In this document: one piece after another, positions 42,581-51,306 of the stretch
Numbering within the stretch: the first letter of the stretch is position 1
Layout of the letters: each line of letters opens with the position of its first letter
Source of the DNA: DATATB01 sp036268995
GTDB taxonomy: Bacteria > Planctomycetota > Planctomycetia > Pirellulales > PNKZ01
Direction of reading: 5' to 3'
Length of the DNA stretch: 64,000 nucleotides
NCBI GenBank assembly: GCA_036268995.1
Contig: DATATB010000058.1
Coordinates: 12,464 to 76,463 of the forward strand
The notes under the pieces: generated by a model
Database searches by the model: none
What the model was told of the DNA's origin: nothing
What the model saw: only the letters and a program-made list of their open reading frames with translations
Translations under genes and position numbers: made by a program

Positions 42581-44230
42581 ATGGCCTCGGAAAATGAAGC
42601 AGGACGCTTCAACAGGATCGATGCCGGCGAGGGGGCTCACCCCAAGGCCAGCCGGCAAGGCATCGACTCCGGAGTAGTGGCCAAGCCGCACTTTAAATAT
42701 GTTGCCCAGGAGGCCTCTGCCTTCGCGGGCATGGCGGCTCCGCCGCATCAAGCCGGCGCGGGCGTGGCAGCGGGCGCTGACCCGGTCAAACCGGCGCTGC
42801 CGGTAACGTGCGTTGATTTGGACGGCGCGCTGCTCGCCACCGACGTTTGCGCCGAATCGTTGCTGCTGGCCGCTCGCAGCCGGCCCTTGCTGCTCATTCA
42901 ATTCGTGTATTGGGTGCTCGTCGAGGGGCGGGCGGCAGCCAAGCGAAAACTGGCTGCCGCATTGTCCGTCGAACCCGGCCCGCTTCCGGTTCGAGAGGAG
43001 GTTCTCCATTTCCTGGGGCAACAAAAAGCCCGGGGCCAGGCGCTCGTGCTCCTCGCTGGCAGCAATCTGCTGGTGGCGCGCGCCGTTGCGGCCAAGGCCG
43101 GCATTTTTGACGACGTGCTAGCCGACGAAGTCGCGGAAAACTTCGAGGGGGCATGCACGCTGGCCTCCATCCGGCGTTATTGCGAGGCTCGGAATTTCGA
43201 CCGCTTTGCATATGTAGGCGCGTCGGGCGCCAACACCGACGTCTGGCACGCGGCCGAGCAGGCCTATCTGGTCGCCCCGTCGCGGCGTTTGCTGAGGAAA
43301 GTGCAAAGCACCCATCCGGCGGCCGCCGTGCTCGTCCCGGGCGGCAGAAGCATGGCCGCGCGGCTGCGCGTGCTGCGGCCAAAGCAATGGGTAAAGAACT
43401 TGTTGCTGTTCGTGCCCCTGTTGCTGGCCCACCGGGTGGGCGATTTCGGCGGGCTGTGGAAATGCTGTTTGTCTTTCATCGCTTTTTCGGCGATCGCGTC
43501 GGCAATTTACGTTGTCAACGACCTGGCCGACCTGGCCGCCGACCGTCTGCACCCGCACAAACGCCGCCGGCCGTTTGCCGCCGGTACGCTGCCGCTGCGC
43601 GAGGGGCCCTGGCTCGCCGGTTTGTTGTTAACGGCCGGTTTGGGCATTTCGCTCGCGGCACTGCCGGCCGGGCTCACGGCGTTGCTGGTGCTGTACCTGG
43701 TCCTCACGATGCTGTATTCGTTCTGGCTTAAACGCATGGTCGTCGTCGACGTGATTTTCCTGGCGGCGTTCTACACCCTGCGCGTGATTGCCGGCGGCGT
43801 GGCCACGGGTGTGCCCGTTTCCGAGTGGCTGCTCGTGTTTTCGATGTTTCTGTTCCTGTCGTTGGCGTTCGCCAAGCGATACGTCGAACTGGCCCGCGCT
43901 TGCGACTCCGGCGCGATGGACCTGAATCGGCGCAGTTACCTGCCGTCGGATTTGGGTTTGATCGAAAGCCTGGGGCCCAACAGCGGATACCTGGCCGTGC
44001 TCGTCTTGGCGTTGTACGTCAACAGCGACCATACGCGGCAGCTCTATCCGCGGGTGTCGCTGCTGTGGCTGCTTTGCCCCCTGCTGCTGTACTGGATTAC
44101 CCGGACCTGGTTCTTGGCCCAGCGGCGGGCACTCTCCGAGGATCCAGTGACGTATGCCGTTCACGACACCGTAAGCTGGGCGACCGCCGCTGCAGCAATG
44201 GTCATCGTGCTGGCAGCGGCTGCCGCATAG
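42581..44230 (+). CDS. HAD-domain / UbiA prenyltransferase fusion (DPPR synthase-like)
   Basis: The 549-residue protein has two parts. A HAD-like domain covers about residues 75-250: TCVDLDGALLATD (DxD motif), LVLLAGSNLLVARAVAAKAG, and FAYVGASGANTDVWHAAE, where the usual Asp after VG is Ala. A UbiA prenyltransferase domain runs from about 260 to 549. It has RPKQWVKNLLLFVPLLLA and NDLADLAADRLHPHKRRRPFAAG, the Asp-rich Mg/diphosphate motif, then about eight membrane helices. The order resembles decaprenyl-phosphate phosphoribosyltransferase fused to a phosphatase, which makes polyprenyl-phosphate ribose or arabinose donors. Prenyl-linked sugar synthesis is the best guess. The GT-C-like gene downstream points the same way. 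Confidence 0.82.
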   Translation: MASENEAGRFNRIDAGEGAHPKASRQGIDSGVVAKPHFKYVAQEASAFAGMAAPPHQAGAGVAAGADPVKPALPVTCVDLDGALLATDVCAESLLLAARSRPLLLIQFVYWVLVEGRAAAKRKLAAALSVEPGPLPVREEVLHFLGQQKARGQALVLLAGSNLLVARAVAAKAGIFDDVLADEVAENFEGACTLASIRRYCEARNFDRFAYVGASGANTDVWHAAEQAYLVAPSRRLLRKVQSTHPAAAVLVPGGRSMAARLRVLRPKQWVKNLLLFVPLLLAHRVGDFGGLWKCCLSFIAFSAIASAIYVVNDLADLAADRLHPHKRRRPFAAGTLPLREGPWLAGLLLTAGLGISLAALPAGLTALLVLYLVLTMLYSFWLKRMVVVDVIFLAAFYTLRVIAGGVATGVPVSEWLLVFSMFLFLSLAFAKRYVELARACDSGAMDLNRRSYLPSDLGLIESLGPNSGYLAVLVLALYVNSDHTRQLYPRVSLLWLLCPLLLYWITRTWFLAQRRALSEDPVTYAVHDTVSWATAAAAMVIVLAAAAA

Positions 44231-44251
44231 CTGCGCGCTTTTGGCCGATAC

Positions 44252-45847
44252 CTACCGGATCGTGGTTCGGTCGCCGCCAGAAGCTGGCGAAGTCGATCCG
44301 TCAGCGCGGATACGCTTGGCAACCGCTGATCGGTGCCGATAAAGATAGGCGTGCTGGTCGTTGGAAACCGGCTCGTAATCGCGCTGCATGGCCTGCAGCA
44401 CACTGCTCGGCCAACGCGTGGCCTCGCACTGGCGATAGTATTCCGGCGGGTTTGCCAAGAGCATGAATTCGATCCGCCCGCTGTGCATCTCATCGACGAG
44501 CTGCTGAACGGCCGGACTGCCTTGACGATCGGCCAGGAAGAGCAAGAACGAGTCATTAACGGCTGGCAGCGCACCTTGCCGGATGACGGCGTCAATCCAT
44601 TCCGAGTCGGCCAGCACGGTCGCGTGTTCGCCGGCGATCGAAGAGGCCTTAACCACGGACGAATCGGCATTGCGAGTATGAAAGCCGCCGTGACAGAACG
44701 GCAGCAACACGAGGGCGGGCGCCACGAGCCCCAGCCCGAGACCCATCCAGGCCCAGCGTACCTTCGGCCGGGACAAGTCTTCGCTGGCCGGCACCACGGT
44801 GAGTGTCAGCACGATGCTGCCCAGCATGGACGCTTCGAGAAAGTAATTGGGCGCCGCGCCTTCTTTGCAGCTCAAGACGAGGTTCACGGCCACGCTGGTG
44901 AGCAGCGCCAAGGCAAAGAGCGATGCCGGGTGTTGCCAATTCCGCGTGCGCGGTTTGAGCAGCCATCCGGCGGCCGCCAGGGACAGCAGCGAGAAGGGAT
45001 ACTGCACGAAGTCAAAAAATACGCCCAACCCGTTCTCGATCCGCATGCGATTCAAGTTGGATTTGACCGCCGGGCCCAGCGCCGAGCCATCGGTCATGAG
45101 ATCCGCTAGCCCCCATGCCGCCAGTCCACAGGCAGCCACCAGGCCAGCATAAACGGCCGCTTGTCGCCACTGGCGATTGGCGAGCAGCCACAGCCAGATC
45201 GGCACGGCCGAAAGCGCGGCCACTTGTTTGAACAGCGAACCCAGCGCCACGAGCAACGCACACAGTACGAGCCGCCGGAGGCTGATACCGCCGGCGATGG
45301 CCATGAAAGCGCCGCAACTGCACAGCACCGCTAGCATGTCGACCCGGTAGGCCGGCAGCCAATAACACGCAATGGGCGAGACCAGAAACAGTAGCGCACC
45401 GGCCGCTGCTTGCACGCGGACACCGGTCAACCGCAGCGTCATCAAATAAATCAAGGCCGCGGTCGCCAGGGCGGCAAGCAGATTGATGAATCGACCCACC
45501 ACCACGCTGGGACCAAGCGGGTCGAAACGGTCTACGAGCGCAACCGTTCCGTAATACGCCGGTCCATAGCAACTAAGCGTGAGCGGTAGATGTGCCCGCC
45601 ACTCCGGAGCGATCGCTTCGCGCTGCATGCGGGCCACCATCGCCAGAATGGGGCCTTCGCCGTATTCGATCAGGTCACGATCCAGCGAGCGGTGAAAGTA
45701 GCAAGTCACTGCCAGCACGATCGAGACCAGGACAAAGCCGCGAATCCATACTCGATGCCGCCGTCTGATGCCTGGTTGAGGCCGCCCAGCGTCTGGGCCG
45801 CACTCCACCGAAGAGCCCGACGGCAATTCTCGCGTAGCTGGCATCAT
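44252..45847 (-). CDS. Polytopic membrane protein, GT-C glycosyltransferase-like
   Basis: The 531-residue protein has a single N-terminal helix, then an acidic early loop (DLIEYGEGPILAMVARMQREA). About ten further membrane segments follow, including VVGRFINLLAALATAALIYLMTLRL, LLALGSLF-like blocks and LLALALLTSVAVNLVL. A C-terminal soluble region starts around residue 395 (GFHTRNADSSVVKASSIAGEHATVLADSEW). The topology and the E-Y/G-x-x-P loop are those of GT-C (ArnT/PMT-like, GT39/GT83-type) enzymes, which transfer sugars from polyprenyl-phosphate donors. The convergent HAD-UbiA gene, whose product could make such donors, supports this reading. Donor and acceptor are unknown. Confidence 0.75.
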   Translation of the reverse strand: MMPATRELPSGSSVECGPDAGRPQPGIRRRHRVWIRGFVLVSIVLAVTCYFHRSLDRDLIEYGEGPILAMVARMQREAIAPEWRAHLPLTLSCYGPAYYGTVALVDRFDPLGPSVVVGRFINLLAALATAALIYLMTLRLTGVRVQAAAGALLFLVSPIACYWLPAYRVDMLAVLCSCGAFMAIAGGISLRRLVLCALLVALGSLFKQVAALSAVPIWLWLLANRQWRQAAVYAGLVAACGLAAWGLADLMTDGSALGPAVKSNLNRMRIENGLGVFFDFVQYPFSLLSLAAAGWLLKPRTRNWQHPASLFALALLTSVAVNLVLSCKEGAAPNYFLEASMLGSIVLTLTVVPASEDLSRPKVRWAWMGLGLGLVAPALVLLPFCHGGFHTRNADSSVVKASSIAGEHATVLADSEWIDAVIRQGALPAVNDSFLLFLADRQGSPAVQQLVDEMHSGRIEFMLLANPPEYYRQCEATRWPSSVLQAMQRDYEPVSNDQHAYLYRHRSAVAKRIRADGSTSPASGGDRTTIR

Positions 45848-45928
45848 GCCTGCTCCGTATCAAATGGGATTGAAGGGGCGGGAGCTTGGCATTGACCCCC
45901 CTAATGGTCAAGGGCACTTTTTGCCTTA

Positions 45929-46027
45929 GGATCGGACCGAAGAACAACTTCCGTTTTTCCAAACCCCTCACCCTGCCCTCTCCCGCAAGGGGAGAGGGGC
46001 AGCGGAGAAGTTATTCTTCGGTCGATC
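45929..46027. mobile_element. MITE-like element with terminal inverted repeats, copy 3
   Basis: The ends are GGATCGGACCGAAGAA and TTCTTCGGTCGATCC, an imperfect pair matching copies at 4712-4815 and 34526-34618 with a one-base insertion. The interior again holds CCCTCTCCCGCAAGGGGAGAGGG. It lies between the GT-C gene and the cupin gene. Confidence 0.72.
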
Positions 46028-46113
46028 CATTAGCGGCGGTATCTCACCCGCGTTGGCTTGCTCGCTGGCTGAGGGTGTGGAGGCGCGTCGGCGACTCTGC
46101 TATCCTCAAAGCT

Positions 46114-46476
46114 ATGGCTTCCGACGCAGCCCCGCGTTACACCGCGGCAGATTTCGCCACGTTGACCCCGACGCCCTGTCCCTGCGGCTTTGCCCGCCGG
46201 GCGTTGGCCGATGTCGACGACTTTCCCGGCACCCTGCACCGGACCGAAATCACGCTCGACGCCCGGCGTCACTATCATCGCCTGCACACCGAGGTTTACT
46301 ACTTCCTCGAGTGCCAAGCGGGTGCCGAAATGGAGCTCGACGACGACCGGCTGCCGGTCCGGCCAGGAATGTGCGTGTTGATTCCTGCTGGCGTGCGTCA
46401 CCGGGCCATCGGACGGATGACCGTGATGATTCTCTCGCTCCCGAAATTCGATCCCGACGACGAATGGTTCGACTGA
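46114..46476 (+). CDS. Cupin-domain protein
   Basis: The ATG at 46114 gives 120 residues; the longer frame would translate the MITE-like repeat. Cupin motifs are HYHRLHTEVYYFLECQAGAEMELDDDRLPVRPGMCVLIPAGVRHRAIG. The first has His-x-His...Glu and the second has a Pro-Ala-Gly-x-x-His pair. Cupin domains bind a divalent metal; activity here (dioxygenase, isomerase or binding) is unknown. The N-terminal segment contains TPTPCPCGFARRALAD. The gene lies upstream of two PQQ-propeller genes but is separated from them by 158 bp. Confidence 0.8.
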   Translation: MASDAAPRYTAADFATLTPTPCPCGFARRALADVDDFPGTLHRTEITLDARRHYHRLHTEVYYFLECQAGAEMELDDDRLPVRPGMCVLIPAGVRHRAIGRMTVMILSLPKFDPDDEWFD

Positions 46477-46634
46477 GGGGGCACACGCTAGTCCCCGGCG
46501 ACTCGCTGGCGGCTAAATGCGGTAACGTCCCCGCCTCGCACCTGCTTGCCCTGGCTACGTTCCGGACGTATCCTAAAAACTCATCCCGCCTTCCCGATCC
46601 GGATAATCCGGTTCCTCCAAGAGAGCTTTTCTCC

Positions 46635-48962
46635 ATGACACGACCCCTTTCTGCCTGCGTCGCGGGCCTGTTTGCTTTTGTGAGTGCGACGGCTTGCGTC
46701 CTGTCGGGCTGCGATGCGGCGGGTGGCGGCAAGCCGGCCGGCCCGGCCCAGGCTTCGGCCCCCCCCGTGACGCGCGTGGCCGCCAAACCGGTGACCACCG
46801 ACTCGGCGCCGCTGGCGATCGACCCGCTGGATTGGCCGATGTGGCGCGGTCCGGAGCAGAACGGCATTTCGCGCGAGAAGGGCATTATCGACCATTGGGA
46901 TCCCAGCGGCGAAAACGTGGCCTGGAAAAGCGACAAGCTGGCCACGCGCAGCACGCCCATCCTCATGAACGGCAAGCTCTACACGCTGGCCCGCAGCGAT
47001 GCCGACGAACCGTTGAAGCAGGGCGAGCGAGTCATCTGCGCCGACGCGGTCACTGGCAAGGTGTTGTGGGAGAACAAGTTCAACGTGTATTTGTCCGACG
47101 TGCCCGAGACCCGGGTCGGCTGGAGCTGCTGCGTGGGCGATCCGACCACCGGCCGCGTCTACGCGTTGGGCGTGTGCGGATATTTCCAATGTCTGGACGG
47201 CGAGACCGGCAAGACGCTCTGGTCGCACTCGCTGAACGAGGAGTTCGGCCTGCTGACCACCTATGGCGGCCGCACCAACATGCCGATCGTCGACGAGAAC
47301 CTGGCGATCATCAGCGGCGTGATCATCGGCTGGGGCGACATGGCCAAGCCGGCCCATCGCTTCCTGGCCTTTAACAAGCACAGTGGCGAGCTGGTCTGGT
47401 TCAGCAGCACGCGGCTGTTTCCCGACGACACGACTTATAGCACGCCGGTCGTCTCGGTTTTGGGTGGGCAAAAGGCCATGGTCTTTGGCTCGGGCGATGG
47501 CTCGGTCTGGGCCTTTCAGCCGCGCACGGGCGTCCCCATCTGGCAGTACAAACTGTCGATGCGCGGGATGAACGTGCCGCCGCTCGTGGCCGACGGCAAA
47601 GTCTACATGGCCCAGAGCGAGGAGAATCGCGAGGGCGACTCGATGGGCGCCGTAGTGGCCATCAACGGCACCGCAGCAACCGGCGGCCAGGACATTACCA
47701 AAACAGGCGAGCTGTGGCGCGACAAGGAAGTCATGATCGGCCGGGCCGGCATGCTGCTGCTGGATGGCCGACTGTACGGCGTCGATGATTCGGGCAACTT
47801 CTACGTCTTCGACGCCGCCACCGGCAAGCAAATCGGCCGGCGCGTCAAGCTGCTGGGCACCATCATGCGATCCAGCCTGCTGTATGCCGACGGCAACATC
47901 TACGCCTGCACGGTCAGTGCCTGGCACGTGCTCAAACCGGACGAAAAGAAGGGTGTCAAGATCACGCAGCGGCTGCGATTCCCCGAAGGCGAGGAGATTC
48001 ACGGCTCGCCGATCGTCTCGCACGGCCGGCTGTACCTGCCCACGACCGAAAACATGTATTGCCTGGCGCTGCCGAAGATCAAGATCGAGGCCGATCCGCA
48101 ACCCAAGCAGCCGGTCGAAGCCCCGGTGGCCGACGATCGACAGCCGGCCCACGTGCAGGTCGTGCCCGTCGAGGCGCTGATCAAGCCGGGCGAGAGCGTC
48201 AGCTACCGCGTGCGCGTGTTCAATAGCCGCGGACAACTGCTGGAAGAAAGCGATTCGGCCAAATTCAAGGTCAAAGGGCCGGCCCAGATCGATCCGCATG
48301 GCAAGCTCACGGCCGACAGCTCGGCCAGCCATAGCGCGGTTGAGGTCGAAGCCACGGTGGGCGACATCAAGGGCACAGCCCGAGTGCGCATCGTGCCGCC
48401 GCTGCCCTGGAAGTTCGATTTTTCCGACGGCGAGATTCCGGTCACCTGGGTCGGTGCCCGCTATCGCAATGTGGTGCGCGACTTGGACGGCAACAAGGTC
48501 ATGGTCAAGCTCTCGACCATTCCCAAGGGCACGCGCAGCCAGTCCTTGATGGGCCCGGTCGATCTGCACGATTACACGATTCAGGCCGACGTCCGCGGCG
48601 CGACGAAGGAAAACAAGCAGCCCGACATCGGCGTCATCGCCCAGCGCTATACGCTGGACCTGATGGGCCAGCATCAGGATCTGCAAGTCCGCAGTTGGAC
48701 GTCACAGCTCGAGCGCTTCAGCCGCACGGTCAAGACGCCGTGGAAGCCCGACACGTGGTACACGATCAAGCTGCGGGCTTCGACCTCTGGCGGCAAGGCC
48801 GTGCTCAAAGGCAAAGTCTGGCCGCGCGGCGAAAAGGAGCCGGAAAAGTGGACGCTCGAAGGCACCGATGAGGTGGGCAACCTGGTCGGCAGCCCGGGGT
48901 TGTTCGGCAACGCCGGCGACGCCGAAATCTTCATGGACAATATTCTCGTCACTCCGAACTAA
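46635..48962 (+). CDS. PQQ-type beta-propeller lipoprotein with C-terminal jelly-roll-like domain
   Basis: The 775-residue protein has a lipoprotein signal ending LSGC (Cys26). It then has PQQ/WD-like propeller repeats (about residues 65-480): DWPMWRGPEQNGISREKG, GKLYTLARSDADEP, GRVYALGVCGYFQCLDGETGKTLW, AMVFGSGDGSVWAFQPRTGVPIWQ and GRLYGVDDSGNFYVFDAATGKQIG. A Ig/CARDB-like segment follows (about 510-590, VEALIKPGESVSYRVRVFNSRG). A C-terminal lectin/3-keto-disaccharide-hydrolase-like domain starts at about 595 (WKFDFSDGEIPVTWVGARYRN). Such planctomycete proteins are periplasmic. Enzyme activity is not clear, since no PQQ-dehydrogenase catalytic residues were identified. A second propeller gene follows 50 bp later. 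Confidence 0.85.
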   Translation: MTRPLSACVAGLFAFVSATACVLSGCDAAGGGKPAGPAQASAPPVTRVAAKPVTTDSAPLAIDPLDWPMWRGPEQNGISREKGIIDHWDPSGENVAWKSDKLATRSTPILMNGKLYTLARSDADEPLKQGERVICADAVTGKVLWENKFNVYLSDVPETRVGWSCCVGDPTTGRVYALGVCGYFQCLDGETGKTLWSHSLNEEFGLLTTYGGRTNMPIVDENLAIISGVIIGWGDMAKPAHRFLAFNKHSGELVWFSSTRLFPDDTTYSTPVVSVLGGQKAMVFGSGDGSVWAFQPRTGVPIWQYKLSMRGMNVPPLVADGKVYMAQSEENREGDSMGAVVAINGTAATGGQDITKTGELWRDKEVMIGRAGMLLLDGRLYGVDDSGNFYVFDAATGKQIGRRVKLLGTIMRSSLLYADGNIYACTVSAWHVLKPDEKKGVKITQRLRFPEGEEIHGSPIVSHGRLYLPTTENMYCLALPKIKIEADPQPKQPVEAPVADDRQPAHVQVVPVEALIKPGESVSYRVRVFNSRGQLLEESDSAKFKVKGPAQIDPHGKLTADSSASHSAVEVEATVGDIKGTARVRIVPPLPWKFDFSDGEIPVTWVGARYRNVVRDLDGNKVMVKLSTIPKGTRSQSLMGPVDLHDYTIQADVRGATKENKQPDIGVIAQRYTLDLMGQHQDLQVRSWTSQLERFSRTVKTPWKPDTWYTIKLRASTSGGKAVLKGKVWPRGEKEPEKWTLEGTDEVGNLVGSPGLFGNAGDAEIFMDNILVTPN

Positions 48963-49012
48963 CTTCATCTCTCCCATTCAATTCACCCGAACTCTTGCCG
49001 GAGAACATAATC

Positions 49013-50746
49013 GTGAACATAACGATCCATCGCGCGGTTGCCGCGCTAGGCGTGGCGGGGCTGGTGGCGGGGGCCGTGGCCTCGCGCCTGGCCGCCGAAC
49101 CCGCGACGCCGGTCCGTACCAAGACGCCGGCCCGCACCGTGGCCGCGACCAGCGAGCGGCCCAGCCGGGCCAAAGTCGGACCCAAGGACTGGAACCAATG
49201 GGCCGGCTCGAGCACGCGCAATAACGTGCCCGAAGGCAAGGGCATCCCCACCGAGTTCAATCCCGGCGAGTTCGACGAAAAAACCGGCGAATGGAACAAA
49301 GACTCGGCCGAAAACATCAAGTGGGTCGGTCGGCTGGGTTCGCAAAGCTACGGCAACCCGGTGGTCGCCAACGGCCAAGTGTACGTCGGCACCAACAACG
49401 GCGCCGGTTGGCTGAAGCGCTATCCCGCTTCGGTCGACCTGGGCTGCCTGCTGTGCTTCAGCGAAGACGACGGCCGCTTCCTCTGGCAGCACTCGAGCGA
49501 AAAGCTGCCCAGCGGCCGCGTCCACGATTGGCCCATGCAGGGCATTTGCGCCACGCCGCTGGTCGAAGGCGACCGGCTGTGGATCGTGACCAGCCGCGGC
49601 GAAGTGGTGTGCCTCGACACGCAGGGTTTTTACGACGGTGAGAACGACGGTCCCTACAAGGACGAAAAGTTCACCAGCAAGGACGAGGCCGACACCGTCT
49701 GGGTGCTGGACATGATGGGCAAGTTGGGCGTTTCGCAACACAATATGTGCAGTTGCTCGATCACCTCGGCCGGCGACCTGATCTTTGTTTGCACGTCCAA
49801 CGGCGTCGACGAGTCGCACATCAACCTGCCGTCTCCGCAGGCCCCCAGCTTTCTGTGCATGAACAAGCACACGGGCGAAATCCTGTGGCAAGACCGTTCG
49901 CCGGGCAACAACATTCTGCACGGCCAGTGGTCGAGCCCGGCCTACGCCGTGATCGACGGCGTGCCACAGGTGATGTTCGCCGGCGGCGATGCCTGGCTGT
50001 ATAGCTTCCGCGGCGAGCCCAGCAAGGACGGCAAAGCCGAGTTGCTGTGGAAGTTCGACGCCAATCCCAAGGAATCGAAATACATTCTCGGCGGCCGCGG
50101 CACGCGCAACGAGATCATCGGCACGCCCGTCGTCCACGAGAACCGCGTGTACATCGCCGTGGGCCAGGATCCCGAACACGGCGAAGGCATCGGGCATCTG
50201 TGGTGCATCGATCCGACCAAGCGCGGCGACATCAGCTCCGAGCTGGCCTTCAGCCTTAAGGACCTCAAGCACCCGCTGCCGCCGCGGCGATTGCAGAACG
50301 TGATTAAGGAAGATGGCGAAGTCGCCCGGCCGAACCCCAACTCGGGCGTCATCTGGCATTACAGCGAGCAGGACTCCAACGGCGACGGCAAGGTCGAGTT
50401 CGAAGAGACCATGCACCGCACCTGCGGCACCCCGGCCATCAAGAACAACATCCTCGTCATTCCCGACTTCAGTGGCCTGGTGCACTGCCTCGACGCCAAG
50501 ACCGGCAAGGTGCACTGGACGCACGACTTGTTCGCGGCCACCTGGGGCTCGTCGCTGATCGTCGAAGACAAGGCGTACATCGGCGACGAAGAGGGCAAGG
50601 TCACGATCTTTCGGCTTTCGCCCGAGAAGGAAATCATCAACGAGATCGACGTCAAGAACGCGGTCTACAGCACCCCGGTCGTGGCCAACGACACGCTGTT
50701 CATCGCCAACAAGACGCACGTCTACGCCATCAAGGCCTCGGAATAA
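49013..50746 (+). CDS. Exported PQQ-type beta-propeller protein
   Basis: The 577-residue protein starts at a GTG after CCGGAGAACATAATC. It has a signal peptide (RAVAALGVAGLVAGAVASRLAA). The body opens WNQWAGSSTRNNVPEGKGIP, then repeats the propeller pattern: NPVVANGQVYVGTNNGAGWLKR, LLCFSEDDGRFLWQHSSEKL, EVVCLDTQGF, FLCMNKHTGEILWQDRSPG, GLVHCLDAKTGKVHWTHDL and AYIGDEEGKVTIFRLS. An EF-hand-like loop (EQDSNGDGKVEFEE) occurs near residue 460 and could bind calcium. Together with the preceding gene it looks like a duplicated propeller pair with different N-terminal export signals. Confidence 0.85.
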   Translation: MNITIHRAVAALGVAGLVAGAVASRLAAEPATPVRTKTPARTVAATSERPSRAKVGPKDWNQWAGSSTRNNVPEGKGIPTEFNPGEFDEKTGEWNKDSAENIKWVGRLGSQSYGNPVVANGQVYVGTNNGAGWLKRYPASVDLGCLLCFSEDDGRFLWQHSSEKLPSGRVHDWPMQGICATPLVEGDRLWIVTSRGEVVCLDTQGFYDGENDGPYKDEKFTSKDEADTVWVLDMMGKLGVSQHNMCSCSITSAGDLIFVCTSNGVDESHINLPSPQAPSFLCMNKHTGEILWQDRSPGNNILHGQWSSPAYAVIDGVPQVMFAGGDAWLYSFRGEPSKDGKAELLWKFDANPKESKYILGGRGTRNEIIGTPVVHENRVYIAVGQDPEHGEGIGHLWCIDPTKRGDISSELAFSLKDLKHPLPPRRLQNVIKEDGEVARPNPNSGVIWHYSEQDSNGDGKVEFEETMHRTCGTPAIKNNILVIPDFSGLVHCLDAKTGKVHWTHDLFAATWGSSLIVEDKAYIGDEEGKVTIFRLSPEKEIINEIDVKNAVYSTPVVANDTLFIANKTHVYAIKASE

Positions 50747-50805
50747 CCCATCAAGCCGCGAAATAAAACCTGGCGAGCCGGAAGCGTTAGCGCCCGGAGT
50801 TCTTC

Positions 50806-51174
50806 ATGAAGCGCGTTCTCGACGTGGGGCAGTGCAATCCCGACCACGCCTCGATCCGTTCGCTGATCGAGGGGCAGTTTGGGGCCGAGGTCGTGCGCGC
50901 CCATCGGCTCGAGGACGCGCTGGCGCAGCTCGGCAGCGGCAAGTTCGACCTGGTGCTGGTCAACCGCAAGCTCGACATGGATTACAGCGACGGCATGGAG
51001 ATCATCAAGCATCTCCAGGCCGATCCGCAGCTCAAATCGATTCCGGTCATGCTCGTGACCAACTATCCCGAGCACGATCAGACAGCGGTCGCGGCCGGCG
51101 CCACCAGCGGTTTTGGCAAGGCCCAACTGCAAGAGCCCGCCACGCGCGAGAAGCTGGCGAAAATCCTGGGGTGA
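50806..51174 (+). CDS. Degenerate response-regulator receiver domain
   Basis: The 122-residue protein has a receiver-like sequence: RVLDVGQCNPDHASIRSLIEGQFGAEVVRAHRLEDAL, then FDLVLVNRKLDMDYSDGMEIIKHLQADPQLKSIPVMLVTNYPEHDQTAVAAGATSGFGKAQL. The conserved Asp that receives phosphate, expected in the 'LVLLD' strand, is Asn here (LVLVN). The later SGFGK carries a lysine at the expected position. It is therefore probably a pseudo-receiver, a protein-binding or allosteric module rather than a phosphorylated switch. No output domain or histidine kinase is adjacent. It lies 59 bp after the propeller gene. Confidence 0.78.
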   Translation: MKRVLDVGQCNPDHASIRSLIEGQFGAEVVRAHRLEDALAQLGSGKFDLVLVNRKLDMDYSDGMEIIKHLQADPQLKSIPVMLVTNYPEHDQTAVAAGATSGFGKAQLQEPATREKLAKILG

Positions 51175-51183
51175 GATTCTTCC

Positions 51184-51298
51184 GTAGGCCCGGCGAGCCG
51201 AGCCGGGCCGCGTTGGAGTTGCGATCGGGAACAGTTTGTTGCGCCACGTTTTGCTGCAATTGAGTCAAACGCGGTGCCGCTCGGCTCGCGGCACCTAC
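51184..51298. repeat. GTAGGCCCGG...GCACCTAC repeat, copy 1
   Basis: This 115-bp repeat has GTAGGCCCGGCGAGCCGAGC at one end and GCTCGGCTCGCGGCACCTAC at the other, with a less conserved centre around GAGTCAAACGCGGTGCC. It separates the pseudo-receiver gene and uvrA. The uvrA stop is at 51307. Confidence 0.88.
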
Positions 51299-51306
51299 CG
51301 GGCCGG

